Positions 1-5,027 of a DNA stretch of 6,430 nt are shown one piece after another. The DNA is from Deltaproteobacteria bacterium (lineage in GTDB: Bacteria; Desulfobacterota; Desulfovibrionia; Desulfovibrionales; Desulfovibrionaceae), in the NCBI GenBank assembly GCA_031280335.1, contig JAITGZ010000014.1, positions 1 through 6,430 on the forward strand, read 5' to 3'. Within the stretch, counting starts at the first letter, position 1; each line of letters begins with the position of its first letter. The notes below the pieces were generated by a model that was not told where the DNA came from, ran no database searches, and worked only from the letters and a program-made list of their open reading frames with translations. The position numbers and the translations under genes are program-made.

Positions 1-1405
1 GATCCGCCGGGCGAGGGAGCGAATCCGGTTGCTTCAAGGCCAGGAGCATAATATTCTGCACCATACCAGGGTTATTGGGGTAGAGAGGGAAGATATGCAC
101 GGCAGGGAACACCTGTTCAAAGCTGGCCCGGAAACTGCGCAGCAGGTAAGATTTTTCTCCGGTTACGGCGGAAAGTATATTGGCGATGTAAATTCCGTCC
201 GCAGCCAGCGATTCTTTGATACGCCGGGCGAATTCCACCGTGCAGAGCTGAAAGGGGATATTGTAGGATGAATTGAAGGCGTCAGCCATGATAATGTCGT
301 AATCCTCCGCCCGGCTTGCGGCGTAAAGATTAAGATAGGTGCGGGCGTCTTCATGGTGGACGCTCAGGCGCGGATCATCGCGCAGGTTGAAGTGGCTTTT
401 GGCCAATGCGGTCATGACCGGGTCGATTTCCACTACATCCAAATGCATCCGCTCTCTGGTGTCCAGCAGGTATTTGGGTATGGAGTAGGCCGCGCCGCCG
501 AGGAGAAGAAATTTTTCGGCTTGCGGGCGCAGCTGCCAGGCCAGGGCGAAATGCCTGGTATATTCCAGATACAGCGCCAGGGGGTTATGCATATCCATGG
601 CGGCCTGGGTCAGTTGGGGCGGGGTGGAAAGCACGCGCAAAAGGCGTCCGTCGGCGGCTTGGCCCTCTTGTATCTGCAGGTGGTTGTAGCGTGTATCCAT
701 GCTGAAATTGCCTTGGGCCAGGGCGGTTTTTTCCGCCTGGGCCAGCGTACTCCCGGCATGAAGGTTCAGCCCCAGCCCGAACAGCACGGGCAGCAGCAGG
801 ATTTTTTGGCGGCGCAGGTTGAATTTGTTTGAACACAGGGCGATCACCGCGACAATAATCAGGGTGGAAGATAAAAAATAAAGGCTTTGCCGCGAACCCA
901 CCCAGGAAATCATGTAATAACCCCCGGCAAAGGTGCCTAAAATGGAACCCACCGCGCCGCAGGCGGAAAAGCGCCCGAAAACAGCCCCGGATTTTTCCAC
1001 CGGTACCCCGCGCAGTTGTAAGGCCACGCGCACCACATAGGGCGAGACCATGCCCAGCAGCAAACCGGCCGGGCCAAAGAGCAGGGCGGCGGCCAGAATG
1101 GCCGCATATTCCGGACGGGAACGACGTACGGAAATAACGGAGAGCAGCTCCTGATGAAACAGCCCGGTGATCAAAACGCAAAATGCGGCGGCCAGGATGA
1201 TCAGGGCCAGCTTTTGGGGGCTTGGATCTTTGTCCGCCAGTTTGCCGCCCAGCCAGTAACCGCTGGATAAAAAGGCCATGATTACCCCGATGAGGGCTGT
1301 CCAGACCAGCACCGAACTGCCCAGATAAGGAGCCAGCAGGCGCGAGCCGGTCATTTCCAGGGCCATTACGGCGGCACCGCACAAAAAAGCTACAGCTTCC
1401 AGCAT
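1..1405 (-). CDS. Fused integral-membrane / spermidine-synthase-like (SAM-dependent) protein, C-terminus cut by window edge
   Basis: The reading frame is open from an ATG at 1405 to the left edge: 468 codons without a stop. The N-terminal half (about residues 1-215) is strongly hydrophobic with some six membrane segments, including the family-like stretches ALEMTGSRLLAPYLGSS and GYWLGGKLADKD. The C-terminal half is a Rossmann-type spermidine-synthase-like domain: YNHLQIQEG (240-248), SAM loop LLLGGAAYSIP (300-310), VVEIDP (324-329, acidic residue for the SAM ribose), HEDARTYL (351-358), and DIIMADAF (370-377) followed by a T-x-EFARR stretch. The order matches proteins annotated as fused MFS/spermidine synthase. 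True aminopropyltransferases usually carry a DSSDP-type motif where this one has ADAF, so polyamine synthesis is doubtful and the substrate is unknown. The start is supported by GGAG five bases upstream and by the conserved N-terminus. It is transcribed divergently from infA. Family assignment is firm; the reaction is not. Confidence 0.88.
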   Translation of the reverse strand, partial: MLEAVAFLCGAAVMALEMTGSRLLAPYLGSSVLVWTALIGVIMAFLSSGYWLGGKLADKDPSPQKLALIILAAAFCVLITGLFHQELLSVISVRRSRPEYAAILAAALLFGPAGLLLGMVSPYVVRVALQLRGVPVEKSGAVFGRFSACGAVGSILGTFAGGYYMISWVGSRQSLYFLSSTLIIVAVIALCSNKFNLRRQKILLLPVLFGLGLNLHAGSTLAQAEKTALAQGNFSMDTRYNHLQIQEGQAADGRLLRVLSTPPQLTQAAMDMHNPLALYLEYTRHFALAWQLRPQAEKFLLLGGAAYSIPKYLLDTRERMHLDVVEIDPVMTALAKSHFNLRDDPRLSVHHEDARTYLNLYAASRAEDYDIIMADAFNSSYNIPFQLCTVEFARRIKESLAADGIYIANILSAVTGEKSYLLRSFRASFEQVFPAVHIFPLYPNNPGMVQNIMLLALKQPDSLPRPAD

Positions 1406-1410
1406 GAATA

Positions 1411-1414
1411 CTCC
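1411..1414 (-). promoter_or_regulatory. Ribosome binding site of the fused membrane/SAM-domain gene
   Basis: On the minus strand GGAG sits five bases before the ATG at 1405. It fixes the start of the left-hand gene and agrees with the family-like N-terminus that begins there. Confidence 0.6.
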
Positions 1415-1471
1415 GGTCGGATGTGAGACATTGAAATTATGCCGCACGCGACAGCGCGCTCATGACTCCAT

Positions 1472-1493
1472 TCGCACATTTGCGATTTTTTTT
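1472..1493 (+). terminator. Short hairpin followed by T8, terminator-like
   Basis: TCGCA (1472-1476) and TGCGA (1481-1485) are perfect complements around a CATT loop, followed directly by eight T (1486-1493). The form is that of a rho-independent terminator on the plus strand, but the stem has only 5 base pairs. No plus-strand gene ends here; the upstream gene runs the other way. It could stop antisense transcripts leaving the left gene, or be fortuitous. Confidence 0.3.
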
Positions 1494-1498
1494 CAACT

Positions 1499-1610
1499 TT
1501 TGGGCTATCGCCCCAAACCTATTCTTGGGGCTATCGCCCCAAACCCCATTTGTGGGGCCGGAGGCCCCCCAAACCCCCCGCTCATGTTTCCGCCGCTTCG
1601 CGGCGGAAAC
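1499..1610. repeat. Tandem array of four GC-rich hairpins, REP-like
   Basis: Four inverted repeats lie end to end. H1 (about 1499-1517) has GGGC/GCCC arms round TATC. H2 has perfect 7-bp arms (1525-1531 and 1536-1542) round the same TATC loop. H3 has 6-bp arms (1554-1559 and 1563-1568) round GGA. H4 has perfect 11-bp arms (1586-1596 and 1600-1610) round TTC. H1 and H2 share an exact 18-base direct repeat (1502-1519 and 1528-1545) with a 26-base period, and H3 keeps the trailing CCCCAAACCCC. No arm is followed by a strong T-run on either strand, so simple terminators are unlikely. The pattern resembles repetitive extragenic palindromes; the role is unknown. Confidence 0.75.
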
Positions 1611-1651
1611 GGCGTTTTCAGAGCAGCTACATTGCCGTGAGGTAAAATACA

Positions 1652-1678
1652 TTGACAGACGGCGCAAACTGTGAAAAT
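1652..1678 (+). promoter_or_regulatory. Candidate sigma-70 promoter for the infA cluster
   Basis: A perfect TTGACA lies at 1652-1657. The best -10 is GAAAAT (1673-1678), four of six matches, preceded by TG at 1670-1671 as in an extended -10. The 15-base spacer is short. If real, it gives an infA leader of about 100 bases and leaves the hairpin array outside the transcript. It is the only good -35 word in the region facing infA. Confidence 0.4.
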
Positions 1679-1779
1679 GAAATTTGTTTATTTCCGGCTT
1701 GCAGCGGGGCATCCCGCCGGGTCGGGACCTGCGTGGAACGGCGGCCCGGCGCGGGGGTGGAACCGAGGCCGTCGCGCAT

Positions 1780-1784
1780 GGAGG
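1780..1784 (+). promoter_or_regulatory. infA ribosome binding site
   Basis: GGAGG ends four bases before the ATG at 1789. It decides the infA start against an in-frame upstream extension of 35 codons beginning at a TTG at 1684, whose translation does not resemble IF-1. Confidence 0.75.
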
Positions 1785-1788
1785 ACGC

Positions 1789-2007
1789 ATGGCGAAAGAA
1801 GAAGCCATAGAAGTGGATGGGGTAGTGCAGGAGGCCCTGCCCAACGCCATGTTCCGGGTGGAACTTGAGAACGGGCATGTGGTGCTGGCGCATATCTCCG
1901 GCAAGATGCGCAAGTTTTATATCCGCATATTGCCGGGGGACAAGGTTAAGGTGGAACTTTCACCCTATGACCTCACGCGCGGGCGCATAACCTACAGGAT
2001 GAAATAG
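1789..2007 (+). CDS. infA: Translation initiation factor IF-1
   Basis: This encodes 72 residues, the standard IF-1 length, forming the five-stranded OB fold (S1-like) that occupies the A site of the 30S subunit during initiation and works with IF-2 and IF-3. Nearly every family landmark is present: MAKEEAIEVDG at the start, LPNAMFRVELENGHVVLAHI (residues 17-36), SGKMRKFYIRILPGDKV (37-53) and VELSPYDLTRGRITYR (55-70). The ATG is chosen for GGAGG four bases upstream and for alignment with the known N-terminus. It is the first gene of a close plus-strand cluster, 22 bases before yraN, and probably uses the TTGACA-type promoter at 1652. Nothing is missing or unusual in the protein. Confidence 0.98.
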   Translation: MAKEEAIEVDGVVQEALPNAMFRVELENGHVVLAHISGKMRKFYIRILPGDKVKVELSPYDLTRGRITYRMK

Positions 2008-2029
2008 GGCGGGCGCGGTCGCGGCGGAC

Positions 2030-2497
2030 ATGCGCGCAAAACAGCTGAAAGAACCCGCGCATCTGCTCACGGGACGCCGGGGTGAGGATTGGGCTGCGGA
2101 TTATTTGCGCGGTCTGCGCGTGAAAGTGCTGGAGCGCAATTGGCGGCCCCCGGCGCGCTTGGGCAGGGTTTCGGCTCTGGAACTGGATATCGTGGCCAGA
2201 GAAGGGGAAACTCTGCTTTTTGCGGAGGTGAAAACCCGTGCGTATGCGCCGGAGGATCCTTTCAGTCCGCAAGATGCCTTTACCCCTTCCAAACAGGCCA
2301 GACTGCGCCGGGCGGCCTTGTGGTATATACATTTGCATGATCAGTGGTCTTCACCGTGCCGTTTTGATTTGATTTGCGTAATCCTGTATCCTGACGCCAG
2401 TCGTAAACTGGAGCATTTTAAAGATGTCCTCAGCCTACAAGACGCGCAGCGGGGGAGAACTCCTGGTTGTAGCCACCCCCCTTGGCAACCTTGGTGA
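2030..2497 (+). CDS. yraN: UPF0102 / YraN family endonuclease-fold protein
   Basis: This encodes 155 residues. The family has the PD-(D/E)XK nuclease fold and no settled physiological role. The expected residues are present: GRRGE (15-19), ERNWR (35-39), ELDIV (51-55), FAEVKTR (64-70, with the E-x-K pair E66 and K68), a lysine-bearing helix around SKQARLRRAALWY (87-99) and RFDLICV (111-117). The family-like part ends near LEHFKDVLSL (127-136). The remaining tail lies wholly in the 74-base overlap with rsmI, has no family character, and makes the protein longer than the usual 115-135 residues. A short insertion (PPARLGRVSA, 40-49) separates the NWR and ELD motifs. The ribosome binding site is weak (GGCGG just upstream), so translation may depend on coupling to infA. 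Fold assignment is firm; function is open. Confidence 0.9.
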   Translation: MRAKQLKEPAHLLTGRRGEDWAADYLRGLRVKVLERNWRPPARLGRVSALELDIVAREGETLLFAEVKTRAYAPEDPFSPQDAFTPSKQARLRRAALWYIHLHDQWSSPCRFDLICVILYPDASRKLEHFKDVLSLQDAQRGRTPGCSHPPWQPW

Positions 2498-3323
2498 TCT
2501 TTCCCCCAGGGCCAGAGAGTCCCTGGGCAGGGCGGATGCGATTTTGGCCGAGGACACGCGGCGGGCCGGCCTGTTGCTGGCGGCATGCGGCCTTGGCGGC
2601 AAAAGGCTGATCAGTTTGCATGAACACAACGAAGAAGCCCGTCTGCCCCTTGCCCTGCAAGAATTGGCCCAAGGCCGCACCCTGGCCTTGATCTCCGACG
2701 CGGGTACGCCGCTCCTGGCTGACCCCGGCTACAAGCTGGTGAGGGCTTGCCGCAGCGCCGGGCATAAGGTCAGCCCCCTGCCGGGGCCTTGCGCCGCCTT
2801 GGCCGCCCTGGCCGCCAGCGGCCTGCCCCCTCAGCCCTTTGTTTTTTTGGGTTTTCCGCCGCGCAAAGCCGGGGATCAGCAACGCTTTTTCACCCCCTTC
2901 GCCGCCTTGCCCCTCACCCTGATTTTTTTTGAGCGCAAAGACCGGCTGCGCGCCACTCTGGAGCGTCTGCACGTTATGGGCGGCCAGCGCGAAATATGCC
3001 TGGCCCGTGAGCTTACCAAAACCTACGAGGAATTTATTTTTTTCACTTTGGGCGATTTCAGTGCCTTTCCCCAAGAGCTTCTAGGCGAAATAACCGTGGT
3101 GGCCGGGCCGCCGGCCAAGCTGGACAAACCGGCACCGGACGCCCAGGATATTGCCTTTTGTCATAATTTGCCCCTTAAGCCGCGCGCCAAAGCGCGTTTG
3201 CTGCGTGAACAGAATCCGGGCTTGAGCGCTGACGAAAGCTACCGTCTCATGGTGCGTACCGAAAGCGGGGCGGCGCAGCCCGTACAGCCTGCATCCGGCG
3301 GCAAAAGGAGCGGACGGACGTGA
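2424..3323 (+). CDS. rsmI: 16S rRNA (cytidine1402-2'-O)-methyltransferase RsmI
   Basis: This encodes 299 residues, close to the family's usual size. RsmI uses SAM to methylate the ribose of C1402 in the 16S rRNA decoding centre. It has the tetrapyrrole-methylase fold, and the diagnostic motifs run in order: VATPLGNLGDLSPRA (16-30), AEDTRR (42-47), SLHEHNE (64-70), LISDAGTPLLADPGYKLV (89-106), PLPGPCAALAAL (118-129), FLGFPPRK (141-148), ARELTKTYEE (194-203) and GEITVVAGP (221-229), then a reduced C-terminal helical domain (about 249-277). The usual F-Y-E-S-P-H-R element reads FFERKDR (168-174), a local departure. ATG at 2424 is preceded by GGAG ten bases upstream, inside yraN. The conserved domain begins about 12 residues in, so a slightly later start would cost nothing. 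The last 4 bases overlap the PTS gene. Confidence 0.96.
   Translation: MSSAYKTRSGGELLVVATPLGNLGDLSPRARESLGRADAILAEDTRRAGLLLAACGLGGKRLISLHEHNEEARLPLALQELAQGRTLALISDAGTPLLADPGYKLVRACRSAGHKVSPLPGPCAALAALAASGLPPQPFVFLGFPPRKAGDQQRFFTPFAALPLTLIFFERKDRLRATLERLHVMGGQREICLARELTKTYEEFIFFTLGDFSAFPQELLGEITVVAGPPAKLDKPAPDAQDIAFCHNLPLKPRAKARLLREQNPGLSADESYRLMVRTESGAAQPVQPASGGKRSGRT
3306..3310 (+). promoter_or_regulatory. Ribosome binding site for the GTG-started EIID gene
   Basis: AGGAG inside the last codons of rsmI lies nine bases before GTG at 3320. The GTG overlaps the rsmI stop as GTGA, the usual arrangement for translational coupling. It supports a non-ATG start; the next in-frame methionine is about 46 codons downstream, inside the conserved region. 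Confidence 0.6.
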
Positions 3324-4147
3324 AAAACGCTGCCCCATGGCAAGCCGGGGACTTGCGGCCTGACACGCACGCGCCGCAGCCTGGGCGCGAGGCGAAAAAA
3401 ACAGAAGAGGCGGAGCTTTCCCGCGAGGCCTATCGCAAGTGTCTGCTGCGCTGCGGCATGTTGAATTTTTTATATACAGAGCAAGGCCTGCAAGGTTTCG
3501 GCTTTTTATACTCCATTCTGCCCGGCTTGCGCGATCTGCACCGGGATGACGCGATCTTTGCCCAAAGCTGCGCCCGCTACGCGCGCAGATTTAACTGCCA
3601 TGCTCTTTGGGCCCCTTTTCTGGCCGGGGCCTTTCTATGCCAGGAACGCAATTTTGCCCGGGGAGGGGCCGTGCCGGATTTGACGGACGGACTCCAGCAT
3701 ACCTTGTTAAATTCTCTTTCCGCCGTGGGGGACAGCTTTTTTAGCGGCAGTCTCCTGGTCTCGCTCCTGCTCGGTCTGTGCTGCCTGTCCGTGCTGCGTC
3801 TGGACGTGGTTCTGGTCTTGGTGGCCTTGTGCTGGGTTTTGTTGGGTCTGGCCTTCAAATGGTTCAGCTTTCGCCTGGGATTGGCCCGCGGCTTGCCTTT
3901 TTTGCGCCAGATATGGGCTTTAAAGCTGGCGGACAAAGCGGTTTACCTAAAAGGCGTCAATGCCGCGCTGCTTTGCCTTTTTTTGGCCCTGGCTCTGCAT
4001 TTTTCGCCTCAAAGCCCTGTCTTGCGCGGTTGGTTCATGCCCTTGGGCGCGCTGCTGTTCCTGGGGCTGATTTCCGTACGCCTGCGTCTGCCGCGCTTGC
4101 TGCTCGCCTTTATTCTCTTTGCCGTGGCGGAGCTTTTTGCGGGTTAA
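3320..4147 (+). CDS. PTS system mannose/fructose/sorbose family IID component (divergent EIID)
   Basis: This encodes 275 residues; the family is usually 270-300. EIID-Man proteins form, with EIIC, the inner-membrane channel of mannose-type phosphotransferase systems. After a charged N-terminal segment (1-35) come family elements: LNFLYTEQGLQGFGFLYSIL (48-67, matching the N-F-E-x-x-Q-x-x-G-F stretch), ARRFNCHALWAPFLAGAFLC (88-107, matching the FNT-x-P region) and LSAVGDSFF (133-141, matching G-P-L-A-G-x-G-D). At least four hydrophobic segments follow (about 143-180, 213-228, 235-253, 258-273). The central GD is kept, but the preceding glycine-proline and the FNT threonine are not, so transport is uncertain. 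The start is GTG at 3320, overlapping the rsmI stop. IIA, IIB and IIC partners are absent from the window. Its stop lies 2 bases from the stop of the opposing gene, and no terminator is visible. Confidence 0.82.
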   Translation: MKNAAPWQAGDLRPDTHAPQPGREAKKTEEAELSREAYRKCLLRCGMLNFLYTEQGLQGFGFLYSILPGLRDLHRDDAIFAQSCARYARRFNCHALWAPFLAGAFLCQERNFARGGAVPDLTDGLQHTLLNSLSAVGDSFFSGSLLVSLLLGLCCLSVLRLDVVLVLVALCWVLLGLAFKWFSFRLGLARGLPFLRQIWALKLADKAVYLKGVNAALLCLFLALALHFSPQSPVLRGWFMPLGALLFLGLISVRLRLPRLLLAFILFAVAELFAG

Positions 4148-4149
4148 AT

Positions 4150-4962
4150 CTAATCCGCCGTGCGGGCCAGGCGCAGCCCTACGCCCAGATTGCGGCTGTG
4201 CGGCCCTATGCTCAGTCTGGCACTAAGGCGGCAGCCCCTGGCTTTGTTGCCGTAACAGCCGCCCCGCGCTGTACGCGCCCGTTCCGCCTCCGGCGGATTC
4301 TGCGTCAGGGCCGGGCCGTCGGCGTAGTTCGGGCTGTACCAATCCTGGGTCAGTTCCCAGACATTGCCCTGCATGTCGTGCAGCCCCCAGGCATTGGGTT
4401 TTTTACGTCCGGGCGGGTGGTGTTTTTTGCCCGCGTTGCCGTCGTACCAGGCGTAATCTCCCAGGGCGGACGGGTCATCTCCAAAAGAGTAGGGCCCTGT
4501 ACTCCCGGCCCTGGCCGCGTATTCCCACTCCGCCTCTGTTGGCAGGCGGTATTTATCCACGCCCTCGCGTTGGTTCAGCCTGCGGATGAACTCCTGGGCA
4601 TCGTTCCAGGAGACCATCTCCACCGGATGCTCCGGAGCCTTGGCGTAACTTTGGTTAAAGCCCATGACCGCCATCCATTGCGCCTGGCTGACCTCATACC
4701 TGCCCAGATAAAAGGGTTGGCGAATATCCGTATGATGGCGGGGTTTTTCATCCTCCCTGGCCAGAACATCGCCTTCGGAAGCGCCCTGCATAAAGCTGCC
4801 CGCCGGGATCAGCGCAAACTCCATGCCCAGGCTGTTCACAAAGGCCGTTTCGGCAGCTCCGGCTGAAAAAGGCCAGAACAGAAAAAACAAGACCAGCGCC
4901 CGCCGCAGGAAAAAGCCGTGCGTACATGCCATATGGGGTATGGAGATAATCCGTTCGTGCAT
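4150..4962 (-). CDS. Exported SUMF1 / formylglycine-generating-enzyme-fold protein
   Basis: This encodes 270 residues with an N-terminal signal peptide: RR (20-21), hydrophobic core ALVLFFLFWPF (22-32) and a likely cleavage at SAGAA (33-37). The mature part is one FGE-sulfatase (SUMF1) domain of the lectin-like fold: LIPAGSFMQG (51-60), FYLGRYEVSQAQWMAVMG (84-101), HPVEMVSWNDA (112-122), YRLPTEAEWEYAARAGS (138-154), AWGLHDMQGNVWEL (191-204) and RGGC...LRLAR (233-267). Against true FGE the two active-site cysteines are not in place: Cys-244 falls near one, the other position is not cysteine. A sulfatase-activating role is therefore not supported, and a structural or binding role is as likely. 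GGS is replaced by GGC (Cys-236). The start is uncertain: neither the ATG at 4962 nor the in-frame ATG at 4932 (giving a 27-residue signal peptide) has a clear ribosome binding site. It lies 65 bases downstream of the PstS-like gene on the same strand. Confidence 0.9.
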   Translation of the reverse strand: MHERIISIPHMACTHGFFLRRALVLFFLFWPFSAGAAETAFVNSLGMEFALIPAGSFMQGASEGDVLAREDEKPRHHTDIRQPFYLGRYEVSQAQWMAVMGFNQSYAKAPEHPVEMVSWNDAQEFIRRLNQREGVDKYRLPTEAEWEYAARAGSTGPYSFGDDPSALGDYAWYDGNAGKKHHPPGRKKPNAWGLHDMQGNVWELTQDWYSPNYADGPALTQNPPEAERARTARGGCYGNKARGCRLSARLSIGPHSRNLGVGLRLARTAD

Positions 4963-5027
4963 CCGGTCAGTATTTCACAGGAAATTCGCCTTGGCAAGGA
5001 GGCTTTGCCCGCAGCGCTCCGGCGCTT

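Larger units (their letters stand above)
1406..1788. other. Divergent intergenic region, 383 bases, no gene recognised
   Basis: This stretch separates two genes transcribed away from each other, so it must hold both promoters unless the left gene is driven from elsewhere. It contains a T-run hairpin (1472-1493), a four-hairpin array (1499-1610), a TTGACA element (1652) and a GC-rich infA leader. The leader could form a small hairpin with arms GCGGG (1704-1708) and CCCGC (1713-1717). For the left gene the only promoter-like word is CATAAT on the minus strand (complement of 1436-1441), with no convincing -35 partner. Short open frames cross the region on both strands, but none has a ribosome binding site together with a recognisable product. 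Confidence 0.7.

Noticed and set aside
585..1382. Long minus-strand open frame of 265 codons
   Set aside because: It lies out of frame inside the membrane/SAM-domain gene, is rich in R, G and P, and shows no family motifs; it is a GC-driven shadow.
1499..1610. CRISPR array
   Set aside because: The repeats are short, of unequal spacing and self-complementary with no unique spacers of regular length, and no cas gene is near.
1586..1620. Strong 11-bp hairpin read as a rho-independent terminator
   Set aside because: It is followed only by GGCG and four T on the plus strand and by no T-run on the minus strand, and no gene ends here.
1684..1788. In-frame N-terminal extension of infA by 35 codons from a TTG
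   Set aside because: The extension has no IF-1 similarity, while GGAGG four bases before the ATG at 1789 and the exact 72-residue length fix the normal start.
1437..1913. Minus-strand open frame of 158 codons across the intergenic region and infA
   Set aside because: It spans the hairpin array and the antisense of infA, with no recognisable domain.
2430..3074. Minus-strand open frame of 214 codons opposite rsmI
   Set aside because: The plus strand carries unmistakable RsmI motifs here; the antisense product is low-complexity G, Q and A-rich.
3778..4866. Plus-strand open frame of 362 codons
   Set aside because: It overlaps the EIID gene in another frame and then runs antisense to the SUMF1-fold gene, both of which have clear motifs; its own translation has none.
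4963..5027. Terminator between the PstS-like and SUMF1-fold genes
   Set aside because: Two small inverted repeats (AGCGC/GCGCT and GGCAA/TTGCC) are present but have short stems and no following T-run.
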